Source: Anabaena minutissima FACHB-250
GTDB lineage: Bacteria > Cyanobacteriota > Cyanobacteriia > Cyanobacteriales > Nostocaceae
Direction: 5' to 3'
Length of the DNA stretch: 56,529 bases
Assembly: GCF_014697125.1 (NCBI RefSeq)
Contig: NZ_JACJRG010000037.1
Coordinates: forward strand, 1-56,529
The notes beneath the pieces were generated by a model. That model was given only the letters and a program-made list of their open reading frames with translations, ran no database searches and was not told where the DNA came from. Below are positions 16,328 through 24,958 of the stretch, piece by piece; positions within the stretch are counted from its first letter, which is position 1; every line of letters starts with the position of its first letter. The position numbers were made by a program, and so were the translations under genes.

Positions 16328-17659
16328 ATGGTTTCTAGCTTTCCCAATCCCGCCTCCATTGACCTATCGCGTGTGCGTTTAGCAATTCGTTCATTGCAAC
16401 CACAGTTAGTAGAATGGCGACGGCGACTACATCAAAAACCAGAGTTAGGTTTTCAAGAAAAGCTAACAGCTGAATTTATTTCCAGCAAATTACAAACCTG
16501 GGAAATTAACCATCAAACTGGCATTGCTAAAACTGGTATAGTAGCCACCATCAAAGGAACAAAACCCCCAACTCCCACTCAGCACTCCTCACTCCTCACT
16601 CAACACTCCTCACCGGCTAAACGCCGCGCTACCGCTAACAGCACTCAGCACTCCCCACTCAGCACTCAGCACTCCTCACTCAGCACTCATAAAGTTTTGG
16701 CAATTCGTGCAGATATGGATGCTTTGCCAATTCAAGAACTCAACGAAGTACCCTATTGTTCACAGCATGATGGTGTGATGCACGCCTGCGGACATGACGG
16801 ACATACTGCGATCGCGCTCGGAACAGCTTATTATTTACAACAGCACCGTCAAGATTTTGCGGGTACGGTAAAAATTATCTTCCAACCTGCTGAAGAAAGT
16901 CCAGGGGGCGCAAAGCCAATGATTGAGGCTGGAGTCCTGAAAAACCCTGATGTTGATGCGATTATTGGGTTGCACCTCTGGAATAATTTGCCCTTGGGAA
17001 CTGTGGGAGTTCGCAGTGGGGCGTTGATGGCGGCTGTAGAGTTATTTGACTGTAAAATTTTGGGTAAAGGTGGACATGGCGCAATACCCCATCAAACAGT
17101 CGATTCTGTGGTAGTGGCTGCCCAAATCGTCAACGCTTTACAAACCATTGTCGCGCGGAATGTCAACCCCATTGATTCTGCCGTGGTGACTGTTGGCGCA
17201 CTCCACGCAGGGACAACTCACAATGTGATTGCTGACACAGCCACTATGAAAGGAACTGTGAGGTATTTTAACCCTGCTTTCCAAGGCTTCTTTCATCAAC
17301 GCATTGAGCAAATTATTGCTGGCATTTGTCAAAGTCATGGGGCAAAGTATGATTTAGAATATGGGTCACTTTATCCCCCCGTAATTAATGATACAAGTAT
17401 TACGGAATTAGTGCGATCGGTTGCAGAGGAAATTGTAGAAACGCCTATGGGGATAGTCCCAGAATGCCAAACTATGGGCGGAGAGGATATGTCATTTTTC
17501 TTACAAGAAGTTCCTGGTTGTTATTTCTTTCTCGGTTCTGCTAATCCAGAAAAAGATTTAGCCTATCCCCATCATCATCCCCGGTTTGATTTTGATGAAA
17601 CAGCCTTGGGAATAGGTGTAGAAATATTTATACGATGCGTGGAGAAGTTTTTTAGTTGA
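16328..17659 (+). CDS. M20-family N-acyl-amino-acid amidohydrolase with an in-frame repeat insertion
   Basis: A HipO/AmaA-type peptidase M20D hydrolase that releases amino acids from N-acyl (hippurate-like) conjugates. Motifs include WRRRLHQKPELGFQE, RADMDALPIQE, MHACGHDGHTA (metal Cys/His), IFQPAEESPGGAKPMIEAGV, and the dimerisation-domain GKGGHGAIPHQTVDSV. TMGGEDMSFF and YPHHHPRFDFDE lie near the end. The chosen start is ATG 16328; a GTG lies one codon before. Between KGTKPP and KVLAIRADMD there is a ~41-residue Gln/His/Ser/Thr-rich stretch (LTQHSSPAKRRATANSTQHS and neighbours) encoded by intergenic-type repeats. The normal family has only a short turn there. The frame stays open, and the catalytic residues are intact. 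Confidence 0.93.
   Translation: MVSSFPNPASIDLSRVRLAIRSLQPQLVEWRRRLHQKPELGFQEKLTAEFISSKLQTWEINHQTGIAKTGIVATIKGTKPPTPTQHSSLLTQHSSPAKRRATANSTQHSPLSTQHSSLSTHKVLAIRADMDALPIQELNEVPYCSQHDGVMHACGHDGHTAIALGTAYYLQQHRQDFAGTVKIIFQPAEESPGGAKPMIEAGVLKNPDVDAIIGLHLWNNLPLGTVGVRSGALMAAVELFDCKILGKGGHGAIPHQTVDSVVVAAQIVNALQTIVARNVNPIDSAVVTVGALHAGTTHNVIADTATMKGTVRYFNPAFQGFFHQRIEQIIAGICQSHGAKYDLEYGSLYPPVINDTSITELVRSVAEEIVETPMGIVPECQTMGGEDMSFFLQEVPGCYFFLGSANPEKDLAYPHHHPRFDFDETALGIGVEIFIRCVEKFFS
16567..16690. repeat. Interspersed repeat inserted in frame inside the amidohydrolase gene
   Basis: About 123 nt inside the coding sequence consist of AGCACTC/CTCACTC heptamers around one CACCGGCTAAACGCCGCGCT-ACCGCTAACAG module. 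This is the same repeat family as in the spacers at 13.4, 15.3, 28.9 and 44.2 kb. The length is a multiple of three and has no stop in the reading frame used, so it adds a low-complexity loop rather than breaking the gene. Confidence 0.9.
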
Positions 17660-17824
17660 TTTAATGTTTTTTAGATTACCAATATCTACAACCAAAGACA
17701 TAATTCTAGTAATTATGTCTCAAACTTGTTGCTTAATGCTTGATTTTGAATACTTAATTGCTAACAATACAAGAGGGATTTAAGAATCTCATAGTCAATT
17801 TCGATCATTTGACCCTTCTACCCT

Positions 17825-17848
17825 AGTCCGCTCAAGCGGACTTTTTTT
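17825..17848 (+). terminator. Rho-independent terminator
   Basis: A perfect 8-bp stem AGTCCGCT / AGCGGACT with a 2-nt loop is followed by six further T residues. It lies 165 nt after the amidohydrolase stop, so it either ends that mRNA or ends a short transcript from the spacer. A 35-codon ORF begins directly after the T tract. Confidence 0.8.
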
Positions 17849-17956
17849 ATGGATAATGACTTACTGGCTTTTTTCGCAGGTGTTGGTTTACTAATTGCGT
17901 ATCTCATCTTTTCTGCATTAACTGAAATGGGGACAAAATTTCCTTGGAAGAAATAA
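17849..17956 (+). CDS. Possible 35-residue single-span membrane peptide
   Basis: ATG at 17849 opens MDNDLLAFFAGVGLLIAYLI, followed by FSALTEMGTKFPWKK and a TAA. This has an acidic N-terminus, one clear hydrophobic helix and a basic end, as in real small membrane proteins. However, it starts directly after the U-tract of a terminator and has no Shine-Dalgarno. The composition is better than chance, but the expression context is poor. The family is not recognised. Confidence 0.35.
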   Translation: MDNDLLAFFAGVGLLIAYLIFSALTEMGTKFPWKK

Positions 17957-17969
17957 AAAATGCAAAGAA

Positions 17970-18028
17970 GGTTCGTAGTAAGGACTTTAGTCCTGATTTT
18001 CTACGCACTAAAGTGCTGACTACAAACC
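17970..18028. repeat. Imperfect palindromic repeat (GTAGTAAGGACTTTAGTCCT family)
   Basis: The left arm GGTTCGTAGTAAGGACTTTA and the right arm ending TGACTACAAACC form an imperfect hairpin. A close relative with 20-bp arms lies at 30541-30586, and a partial copy at 44203-44235. This looks like a small non-autonomous palindromic element of cyanobacterial spacers. Confidence 0.75.
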
Positions 18029-18050
18029 ATTTTTCAACTTTTATATCTTA

Positions 18051-18278
18051 CTAACGCAAAGATTCAAAAATTACGGTGATTGTAATTAAACAAAAAAGCA
18101 TGATTCCCAATGGTACAAATAAATGTTGTAAAACATAAACTAGTATGGGAATGATGTTTAAACCTCCTAAAGCATGAGAAATAGCATAGACAATAGAAAA
18201 GCCAAGAAACATTAACAAGAAGTATTTCAATGACCTAGACGTAACACGAAATAGGATGGTATCTTGATTTGTGTTCAT
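18051..18278 (-). CDS. Small membrane protein, 75 residues
   Basis: Two hydrophobic helices are visible: YFLLMFLGFSIVYAISHALG and the C-terminal half (LFVPLGIMLFCLITITVIFE), with a short polar N-terminus. The start ATG 18278 is preceded by AGGAGTGCATT (GGAG), a good ribosome binding site. It lies 60 bp after another small membrane protein gene on the same strand, so the two are probably co-transcribed. No family recognised. Confidence 0.65.
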   Translation of the reverse strand: MNTNQDTILFRVTSRSLKYFLLMFLGFSIVYAISHALGGLNIIPILVYVLQHLFVPLGIMLFCLITITVIFESLR

Positions 18279-18338
18279 AATGCACTCCTGGAAATAGTTG
18301 GAGAAAAATACAGAAGCCTGAATTTAGTATTAATCTAA

Positions 18339-18605
18339 TTACTGGATTCTGACTTCCTCTTGAATTGTGACTGCTGACTCTGGTTGCTGCTGATTTTGAT
18401 AGTTTCGTCTTTCTAAAACAACTATCAGTTGAAATGCGGCAAATAACATTAATAACAACATCAACAATGAACCAAATCCAGAGTATCTATTTATTTCTCT
18501 CTCAACACCACATTTAAGACAAACGTATCTATTGGGGTTCTTGGTATCTTGAGCAAATGGGCAATAACTATGATTGCAATCGTGATGACATTCTTTATTC
18601 AACAT
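18339..18605 (-). CDS. Small membrane protein with N-terminal Cys/His motif, 88 residues
   Basis: The N-terminal 35 residues hold a dense set of potential metal ligands (CHHDCNHSYC, then CLKCGVE), like a small zinc ribbon. One hydrophobic helix follows (GSLLMLLLMLFAAFQLIVVL), then a polar Gln-rich tail. GGAGG lies upstream of the ATG at 18605 (AGGAGGTTCA). It is probably in one transcript with the 75-residue membrane protein downstream. Function unknown; a redox or metal-sensing membrane peptide is a guess. Confidence 0.65.
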   Translation of the reverse strand: MLNKECHHDCNHSYCPFAQDTKNPNRYVCLKCGVEREINRYSGFGSLLMLLLMLFAAFQLIVVLERRNYQNQQQPESAVTIQEEVRIQ

Positions 18606-18991
18606 TATTGAACCTCCTGTAGGGTGAAGACTTACACACTATTTGTAAACACTCTCTACAGAATCTAGTTAGTTAATCTTTACTGCCTATTTAGTAACCG
18701 CTACTTTTATTCAGTTTTGCTAGATAATATTGGTTATTCAGTTATGATTGCTCAGGATTTAATTAAAAGTAGTAGCGATTTACATCTTTCCTCAACCACA
18801 TTCACTTGGCAATTAACCTAACTTGCCTGTATTAATTACAAGAGTAATACAGTTTGATTTAGTTTGCAGTCGGATTAAGTAAGTTAAGTATTTTCCACTT
18901 GGTAGGAAAAAGTAGTTTGTAGTATGTGGATGAGGCAAGAAACAGTGAAAATATGAGTATAATGAACCAACAATGATACAGACGATGATCG
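18606..18991. other. Divergent intergenic region before the STAND ATPase gene
   Basis: AT-rich 386-bp spacer that must hold the promoters for the small membrane gene pair (leftward) and the STAND gene (rightward). A short inverted pair, CTGTATTAATTACAAGAGTA-ATACAG, lies near 18827-18852. No coding sequence seen. Confidence 0.6.
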
Positions 18992-21331
18992 ATGGGTGCA
19001 GAAGAAGCCTTAGAGCTTTTGGACAGGTTGGTATTTGATCACACAGGGAAACATCTAGATATAGTTCAAAGGGTCATCTTGCGTTCTGCGTGGGAGGATA
19101 AAAAACAGACGTATCAAGATATGGCTGACCTTTGTCGGTACACAGAAGCACATTTGAAAGCAGTTGGTGCGGAACTGTGGCATACACTTTCAGATGTACT
19201 GGGGGAAAAAGTCTCGAAATCCACTTTTCGCGCAGCTGTGGAGAGATTCGGGAAATCGGAACAATCCTCAAGAACGACACCTATTCTAAACTCAGCCGTC
19301 AATAATGGCAAGCCACAAGAACCAGATTATAACTTTGTGGGACGCGATCGCGAAATCTCTGATCTTAATTCTCTGGTCAATTCTGGTGCGAAAATTATTC
19401 TAATTCAAGGTAAAGGTGGTGTCGGTAAAACTACCTTAGCGCGTAAGTATCTCAAAGCTCAGGGTTTTTACCTCCTAGAACTGTGGATGGCGAAAGAACC
19501 CCAAAACATCGGTTCTGTGGAAAGTGTAGTTGAGGAATGGTTGAGGGGACACTTTAACGAAGAACCCGGTAAGGAATTTGGGACTAATCTCGACCGACTG
19601 CGGCGCAAACTCCGGGATGAAACCAGAAAAACAGGCGTATTAATTGACAATCTGGAATCAGCCTTAGATAAAAATGGCTGTATCATACCTGATCGTCGTC
19701 TTTACATAGAACTATTAAGAGTCTTAGCAGATCCCACACTCCAATCAGTCACACTTATTACTAGTCGGGAACGCCTCTACGAGTCTGGAGTTGATGTCAA
19801 TTTCTATGCTCTCAAAGGGTTGGATGAGTCTGCTTGGCAAGAATTTTTTGCAATTCGTCAGATGAAAGGGAGTTTAACAGCACGCAGTCAAATGTGGCAA
19901 GCCTTCGGTGGTAATGCGAAGGCGATGCAAATTATCAGTGGCGTAATTATGACGGATTTTGAAGGAGATGCAGATGTTTATTGGCGAGAAAATCGGGATG
20001 ATTTATTAATTGAAAGGGAGCTAGAACATTTAGTTTCCAGTCAATTTGACCGTTTAAAACAAATGGATAGGGAGGCTTATAAACTTCTTTGTCGATTGGG
20101 ATGCTATCGTTATCAAGATGTGAATCATGTTGGTATCCAAGGACTCCAGTGTTTACTCTGGGATGTGCCAGAACAACAATCAAAAAGAGTCATTAAATCT
20201 TTATTTGACCGTTTATTGATAGAATCTCGTAAAGGCAAATACTGGCTACATCCAGTGATTTGTACGGAAGCGATCGCCAGATTACGGCAAAGCGGAGAAT
20301 GGGAAATTACTAACCGCAAAGCAGCAGAGTTTTGGAATAATAGTGTGACTAAAGTTGCAGACCATCAAAATGCACTGATGGCACTAGAAGCTTATCATCA
20401 CTATATAGAAATTGGTGATTTTGAGCAAGCGGCCAATGTGATTATTCAAGGTAGGCAAAATAGATGGGATAGTGTTCTATCTTTGGGTGTATTGTTTACT
20501 AGAGTCGGTTTGTTAGAAACATTGATTTCTGTGATCAATCCCCTAATTCAGAACTTAAATTCTGAGTGTCATTTGAGTATATTACATAATATCTTAGGAC
20601 GAGCCTATCACCAAATTGGTAACATTTCTGGGGCAATGGATTGTCATCACAAAGCCAGTGAGATAGCTACAAAATGTGATTTTTTTCAAGAGAAAGTATC
20701 GAGTATTTTTAATTTGGGTCTTTGTTATATAGATTTATGGGAGGTAGAACGAGCTAATTATCTTTTGCACTCGGTAAAAAAACTCGTAGCCAATAACAAA
20801 ACTTATTACCAATATGTTGTATATTCTCTATGTTGTTTAGCTTATTTAGAATCTTCAGTGACTCAAAATAACAATGTAAATTCTATGCTAGAAGAGATAA
20901 ATGGGGGATTACGCAATGACCGATTAACCTCTTGGGGTCGAGGAGTCAGCTTATTATTTATTAGCTTAACTTACAAAAACTTAGGACAGATAGAAACTGC
21001 CTTAGAAAACTGCAATGAAGCAATTACCCATTGTCGATATAATGAGTTTTCCTTTTTAGAAGCGCGAGCTATATCTTGTCTAGCATCTTTGTATCGAGAG
21101 CAAGGAGAGTTTACAATAGCGATAAATAAGCATCAAGAAGCGATTACCAGCATGACCAAGGTTTCTGATAAATGCAATTTAGCTAAAGCCCACTATCAAT
21201 TAGGTTTAACTTATCAAAGAATTGGTGAAATGAAAGAGAGCCAGGATAATTTTAATCGAGCGATCGCACTTTTTAATGATATGCCAGCACCTAAACAAGT
21301 TGAGAAAGTTAGAATAGCAATGTCATATTGA
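18992..21331 (+). CDS. STAND ATPase (NB-ARC-like) with N-terminal HTH-like domain and C-terminal TPRs
   Basis: 779 residues. The N-terminus (LLDRLVFDHTGKHLDIVQRV, then ILRSAWEDKKQTYQDMADLC) is the small helical domain found at the front of many cyanobacterial vWA-MoxR-associated and STAND proteins. An NTPase domain follows: VGRDREI, Walker A GKGGVGKTTLA (residues ~140-150), Walker B TGVLIDNLES, and TLITSRERL as sensor. From about residue 440, repeated helices match TPRs (NLGLCYIDLWEVERANYLL, LGLTYQRIGEMKESQDNFNR). Proteins of this architecture act as ligand-triggered switches. No effector enzyme domain is fused, so output may be transcriptional or through partners. Some STAND proteins are antiviral, but nothing here proves that. 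Confidence 0.85.
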   Translation: MGAEEALELLDRLVFDHTGKHLDIVQRVILRSAWEDKKQTYQDMADLCRYTEAHLKAVGAELWHTLSDVLGEKVSKSTFRAAVERFGKSEQSSRTTPILNSAVNNGKPQEPDYNFVGRDREISDLNSLVNSGAKIILIQGKGGVGKTTLARKYLKAQGFYLLELWMAKEPQNIGSVESVVEEWLRGHFNEEPGKEFGTNLDRLRRKLRDETRKTGVLIDNLESALDKNGCIIPDRRLYIELLRVLADPTLQSVTLITSRERLYESGVDVNFYALKGLDESAWQEFFAIRQMKGSLTARSQMWQAFGGNAKAMQIISGVIMTDFEGDADVYWRENRDDLLIERELEHLVSSQFDRLKQMDREAYKLLCRLGCYRYQDVNHVGIQGLQCLLWDVPEQQSKRVIKSLFDRLLIESRKGKYWLHPVICTEAIARLRQSGEWEITNRKAAEFWNNSVTKVADHQNALMALEAYHHYIEIGDFEQAANVIIQGRQNRWDSVLSLGVLFTRVGLLETLISVINPLIQNLNSECHLSILHNILGRAYHQIGNISGAMDCHHKASEIATKCDFFQEKVSSIFNLGLCYIDLWEVERANYLLHSVKKLVANNKTYYQYVVYSLCCLAYLESSVTQNNNVNSMLEEINGGLRNDRLTSWGRGVSLLFISLTYKNLGQIETALENCNEAITHCRYNEFSFLEARAISCLASLYREQGEFTIAINKHQEAITSMTKVSDKCNLAKAHYQLGLTYQRIGEMKESQDNFNRAIALFNDMPAPKQVEKVRIAMSY

Positions 21332-21362
21332 TAGAAAATAATTGCAAAAACTGATAAAAAAA

Positions 21363-23063
21363 TTAAATGAGATTAGAATCATCATCTCTATTACGACTTT
21401 GTAAACTGCTGAGATTACGGCTAGCCACATCAGCACTAATGCCCCATAAAATTAATCCCAAATAATCAGAAAAAGGCTTAGAACCAAACGTAAGACCATT
21501 ATCTACATAAAGTGAACCAAGACCTACCAAAGATAAGCCGACTAGTAAAGTCAGCGATAAAAATGGTCGGATAAGCCAAACTGTAGCACCAATGCGAACA
21601 TCATCAGATACACCAGAGAGTAATACTAAAAAATCCTGCAAGCGGATTTCCCAATTAGACTGATCTGGTAAATCGTGAGGAGAAACTTCATCAGCCCGAA
21701 TTAATGAATCATTGACAGCGTTAGCTAATTCCAGAGAGAAAAAAGGCTGATTTTGCCTGATGCCATTGTTAACATCCATTTTTTGATTGAGGGTGGCCAT
21801 ACCTCTCATTACTGCTTGCATTGCTTTTTTAGCGGCGGAATCATTTTTTTGTGCCAGAAATATCCGAGTTTTAGCAATATCTCTCTGCAATTCTTGAGCA
21901 AATTTAGATAAATTTACTTCTCCATTAATTTCCAGTAATTGCATCTCGATTTTCCGGAGTTTATTTAATGCTTCGAGTCTGGCTTCAATCGCGGCTATTT
22001 CTGCAAATGCCTGATCTATTTTTTCCCATCTAATTAATTGCTCTACCCAATCTACCATCCGTTGTAATATTTTCTGGTCTTCAGCGTGTTCCACTTCTTG
22101 TTTGATGCGAGATTTGAGACGATAAACTGCTGTAATAGCTCTGGTGAGATGACCGCCAGACTCTTGCATATATTTAAATAATCGTCCTAATAGGACACCA
22201 AAAATTAACACCATCAGAGGTAACATCGGCCCAGACCGCATTTTTAAATCTATGGGGATGACTAATCGTTGAGTTTGTCCAGATAAAGTCAGGTAGATAG
22301 CACCTGTATAACGGTCTGGGGGGATAACAGAGCGATTTAAAGTTAAAGGTAAACTCATGATGCGATCGCTCGCTAAAATGATTTGCCCTTGCGGTAAACT
22401 CAGACTCTGTTCGGTTAATTGATATCCAGTTTGCTCACCTTTGAGGATGACTTTAGTCTCAATGATGGTGACAGGTGCTTGGGTAGGGTTATCAAATTGC
22501 AATTGCCATTGGTTTAAAAATGCACTGGCTGGGAGTAAACCTTTAGCAATGAGACAATCAAAAAATCCCAGAAAACCGTCACAGTTAACTAGACGCAGTT
22601 GAATTTGTTCCGTACCCCCCACAGGAATCAGATTTGGTCTAACTTTAGCAATCACCTGGAGAGGAATAGTTTGGACTAGCTGTTGGGATTGATTGGGTAG
22701 AAATACTTGTACTGTCCCTTCATAAGTTCCAGGGAAACGAATATTAGTTACCCGCAATTGGAAATCTTGCGGAATCCCGACGGAAAGTTGTGATTCACCA
22801 GCGATCGCTATTTGCTGACGGTTGATCATTTCACCGCCTTCTTTGCGCCGTAAGTCTGAAGCTAAGAATACAACTTTCTCAATATTTTCACCTTGAGCAG
22901 TCAAGCGCAAATTGCCAACCAAAGCACTTTCTTCACCCAACCAACCAGTGATATGGAGAGACTTATCACCAGCATCAACAACTATACTAGCAGTCGCCTG
23001 TACAGCCATAGGATGAGAAATCACCATTACAGGCAACAATATGGACAATATCCAATATTTCAT
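21363..23063 (-). CDS. Exported/membrane protein with beta-rich N-terminal part, unknown function
   Basis: About 566 residues from ATG 23063 (a TTG two codons earlier is less likely). A signal peptide (YWILSILLPVMVISHPMAVQA) leads to ~250 residues of beta-rich sequence with repeated 'L.LpqG.i.l', like COG1470-type envelope proteins. A membrane helix follows (MLPLMVLIFGVLLGRLF), then a ~150-residue coiled coil (EIAAIEARLEALNKLRKIEM). Two more hydrophobic helices lie near the end (LTLLVGLSLVGLGSLYVDNG and DYLGLILWGISADVASRNL). The gene converges on the STAND gene 31 bp away. The family is not named; a structural or mechanosensory envelope role would be a guess. Confidence 0.75.
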   Translation of the reverse strand: MKYWILSILLPVMVISHPMAVQATASIVVDAGDKSLHITGWLGEESALVGNLRLTAQGENIEKVVFLASDLRRKEGGEMINRQQIAIAGESQLSVGIPQDFQLRVTNIRFPGTYEGTVQVFLPNQSQQLVQTIPLQVIAKVRPNLIPVGGTEQIQLRLVNCDGFLGFFDCLIAKGLLPASAFLNQWQLQFDNPTQAPVTIIETKVILKGEQTGYQLTEQSLSLPQGQIILASDRIMSLPLTLNRSVIPPDRYTGAIYLTLSGQTQRLVIPIDLKMRSGPMLPLMVLIFGVLLGRLFKYMQESGGHLTRAITAVYRLKSRIKQEVEHAEDQKILQRMVDWVEQLIRWEKIDQAFAEIAAIEARLEALNKLRKIEMQLLEINGEVNLSKFAQELQRDIAKTRIFLAQKNDSAAKKAMQAVMRGMATLNQKMDVNNGIRQNQPFFSLELANAVNDSLIRADEVSPHDLPDQSNWEIRLQDFLVLLSGVSDDVRIGATVWLIRPFLSLTLLVGLSLVGLGSLYVDNGLTFGSKPFSDYLGLILWGISADVASRNLSSLQSRNRDDDSNLI

Positions 23064-23151
23064 TAGCAATTCTCAGGATGTAGAAGCGGATATGTATGGA
23101 ATGGCATCCCGAAATTGTATAAGACACGCAAATTCTTCAGAAATACAGGGG

Positions 23152-23204
23152 ACAGGTGACAGGTGACAGGTGACAGGTGACAGGTGACAGGTGACAGGTG
23201 ACAG
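23152..23204. repeat. STRR heptamer array (GGTGACA)
   Basis: About seven tandem copies of GGTGACA lie in the spacer downstream of mcdB. The same heptamer on the other strand appears near 46350-46378. Confidence 0.92.
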
Positions 23205-23445
23205 CAAAGAGGGAAGTAGAGTAAAACTTTAATTTTTCACTAGTCCGCGCACCATCCGGACTTAGTTTTTATTGCCTTACCTTCCAGTTTTCAGACTTGG
23301 TATCAAGATATAAATAAACTCACATCTTCTAGCACTCAAATTAGATCAGCCTGATCAAATTTTAGTCCAGAAGACTGGGAATTGGGCATTAGAGTAGAAT
23401 TTCCCCTACTCCCCTGCTCCTTCCCTGTCCCCTGTCACCTAACCT

Positions 23446-24069
23446 TTAGTCATATAACCAAGTATTAGCAGAAAAGTCTTCCTGGGCATCTGTTTGCTGT
23501 ACTGGCATATGTTCAGGTGAGCGGTGAGATTTTTTGTAGTTAACAATAGGCTTAAAACTTTTTTGTTCTTGTTGTTTTTGAATTTGTATTGCGTGTTCCT
23601 GTTTTAAAGATTTACTAGCTTCGATGAGTGTGTCCTGTTCCTTTTGTAAGGATTTACTTTCTTCTATGAGTTGGGAATTAGCTTCAGCTAGTTGCAGCGC
23701 GGTTTTTTTAGTCTCAAAAAGTTCTTTTGTCACCTTTTCTACTGAAGCTTGTTGTTCAGCTAAAGCTGATTGTAAGTCAACTATTTGCGCCTGGAGAGCC
23801 TTTTCGTTTTTTTGAGACGCAGCTAAACTTTTTTGAGATGCAGCTAAACTAGTTTGTAACTCTTTAATGGTTACTTCTAAATCAGCTTTGGTGGGATTAG
23901 TACGCTTAGTAGCCGATGCTTCCGGTGTTTGTTCAGTGATTTCTTCTGGGGTTGCGGCATCTTCTACAACTGCTTCCGCAGCCACTTCGATCGCAGATTC
24001 ACCTGCTGAGGGTGTAAATTTTTGTGCTTCTTCTTGGATTAAGTCCGAAAGACTTTGTTTTCTAGCCAT
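23446..24069 (-). CDS. mcdB: Probable carboxysome-positioning adaptor McdB (type 2)
   Basis: 207 residues from ATG 24069, which overlaps the mcdA stop in a TAATG and has GGAG 7 nt upstream. The protein has a polar N-terminus (MARKQSLSDLIQEEAQKF), an acidic Ala/Glu/Thr-rich stretch, and a long Gln-rich coiled coil with repeats LQTSLAASQKSLAASQK. The end is a basic/Gln-rich tail finishing NTWLYD. A coiled-coil, Gln-rich protein paired with a ParA-type ATPase, with a Trp in the last few residues, fits published descriptions of type 2 McdB. McdB recruits McdA to carboxysomes and phase-separates. If not McdB, it is another ParA partner. Confidence 0.7.
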   Translation of the reverse strand: MARKQSLSDLIQEEAQKFTPSAGESAIEVAAEAVVEDAATPEEITEQTPEASATKRTNPTKADLEVTIKELQTSLAASQKSLAASQKNEKALQAQIVDLQSALAEQQASVEKVTKELFETKKTALQLAEANSQLIEESKSLQKEQDTLIEASKSLKQEHAIQIQKQQEQKSFKPIVNYKKSHRSPEHMPVQQTDAQEDFSANTWLYD

Positions 24070-24701
24070 TATTTTCTCCAATCACGCTGTAATTCTTCAG
24101 CTACGCGGCGGTAGTCTGACTCCGCCTCTCTAGCATTATTTCCTCGCCATTGATTAATTGCCACACCTTCCAATGCTGCCCGTTCGTGGGCTTTATAGAT
24201 CCGAATAAAAGACTTACAAGCCGGAATCCCTAGCCTCTGGAGAGTGTGTTGGGCTTCTATTGCTTCATTTATACTCCGTGTATCAACCTTTGTGAGTAAC
24301 ACTCGATGGGGAACACCAGCCGGAATTACGGCAGCCTTGACTGTTTCAATCAGGGCGGCTAAATCCATTGCGGCTGGAGGTGTAGGTAACACTAGATAAT
24401 CTGCGATCGCTACTACGGCCGCCAAGGCTTCCGAGTGCAGCGCGGGCGGCGTATCCACTACTACTAAATCGTAACCTTTGATTGCTTGCAACTGACTTAA
24501 CAGTTGGGGATTTGTTTCTTGGGATAGGTCAAATCCCATACCATTCTCATTCCGCCCAAACCACCAGCTAGCAGAACCTTGAATATCTGTGTCTACAAGA
24601 ATAACTTTTTTCTTTTTCCCAAACTGGGCAGCCAAATTAACTGCGGTAGTCGTTTTACCGACTCCTCCCTTACCGTTAAGAATAGCGATGATTTTTGGCA
24701 C
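24069..24701 (-). CDS. mcdA: ParA-family ATPase, probable McdA
   Basis: The 210-residue ATPase opens with the deviant Walker A motif GKGGVGKTTTAVNLA (signature Lys11, P-loop Lys16). It then has VDTDIQGSASWWF and Walker A'/B YDLVVVDTPPAL. The size and lack of an N-terminal HTH match small ParA/MinD-type positioners rather than plasmid ParA regulators. It forms a gradient on the nucleoid to space a cargo. The overlapping downstream coiled-coil gene is the expected partner. Chromosomal context and absence of parB or parS-like repeats argue for carboxysome positioning. A classic lysine (not serine) in the signature position fits type 2. Confidence 0.78.
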   Translation of the reverse strand: MPKIIAILNGKGGVGKTTTAVNLAAQFGKKKKVILVDTDIQGSASWWFGRNENGMGFDLSQETNPQLLSQLQAIKGYDLVVVDTPPALHSEALAAVVAIADYLVLPTPPAAMDLAALIETVKAAVIPAGVPHRVLLTKVDTRSINEAIEAQHTLQRLGIPACKSFIRIYKAHERAALEGVAINQWRGNNAREAESDYRRVAEELQRDWRK

Positions 24702-24741
24702 TTCTGACTCCCGACCCTGCCTTACATGAATATACCGCTTT

Positions 24742-24773
24742 CTTCAATTCAAAATTCAAAATTCAAAATTCAA
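24742..24773. repeat. Heptamer repeat ATTCAAA
   Basis: Four tandem ATTCAAA units followed by A/T runs in the mcdA-P450 spacer; another STRR-type array. Confidence 0.85.
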
Positions 24774-24958
24774 AAAAAATTATTTTTTTTTGCTCCTGCT
24801 TTAAGAGAGAAGGAGTTGGAGGATAGGCGGCTGAGAAAGTTGCACACGGCTTGATTTCTCTAATTTGATTTTGAGTCGTGGTTAGAAGAGCCAGAAAAAT
24901 CCCCACTATAAAAAAAACTCGTAACAATAGAATGCAATAGATATGAACTTCTACTCAG

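Noticed and set aside
23152..23204. Possible CRISPR or phase-variable coding repeat
   Set aside because: Uniform 7-bp GGTGACA units without spacers and outside any gene: an STRR array.
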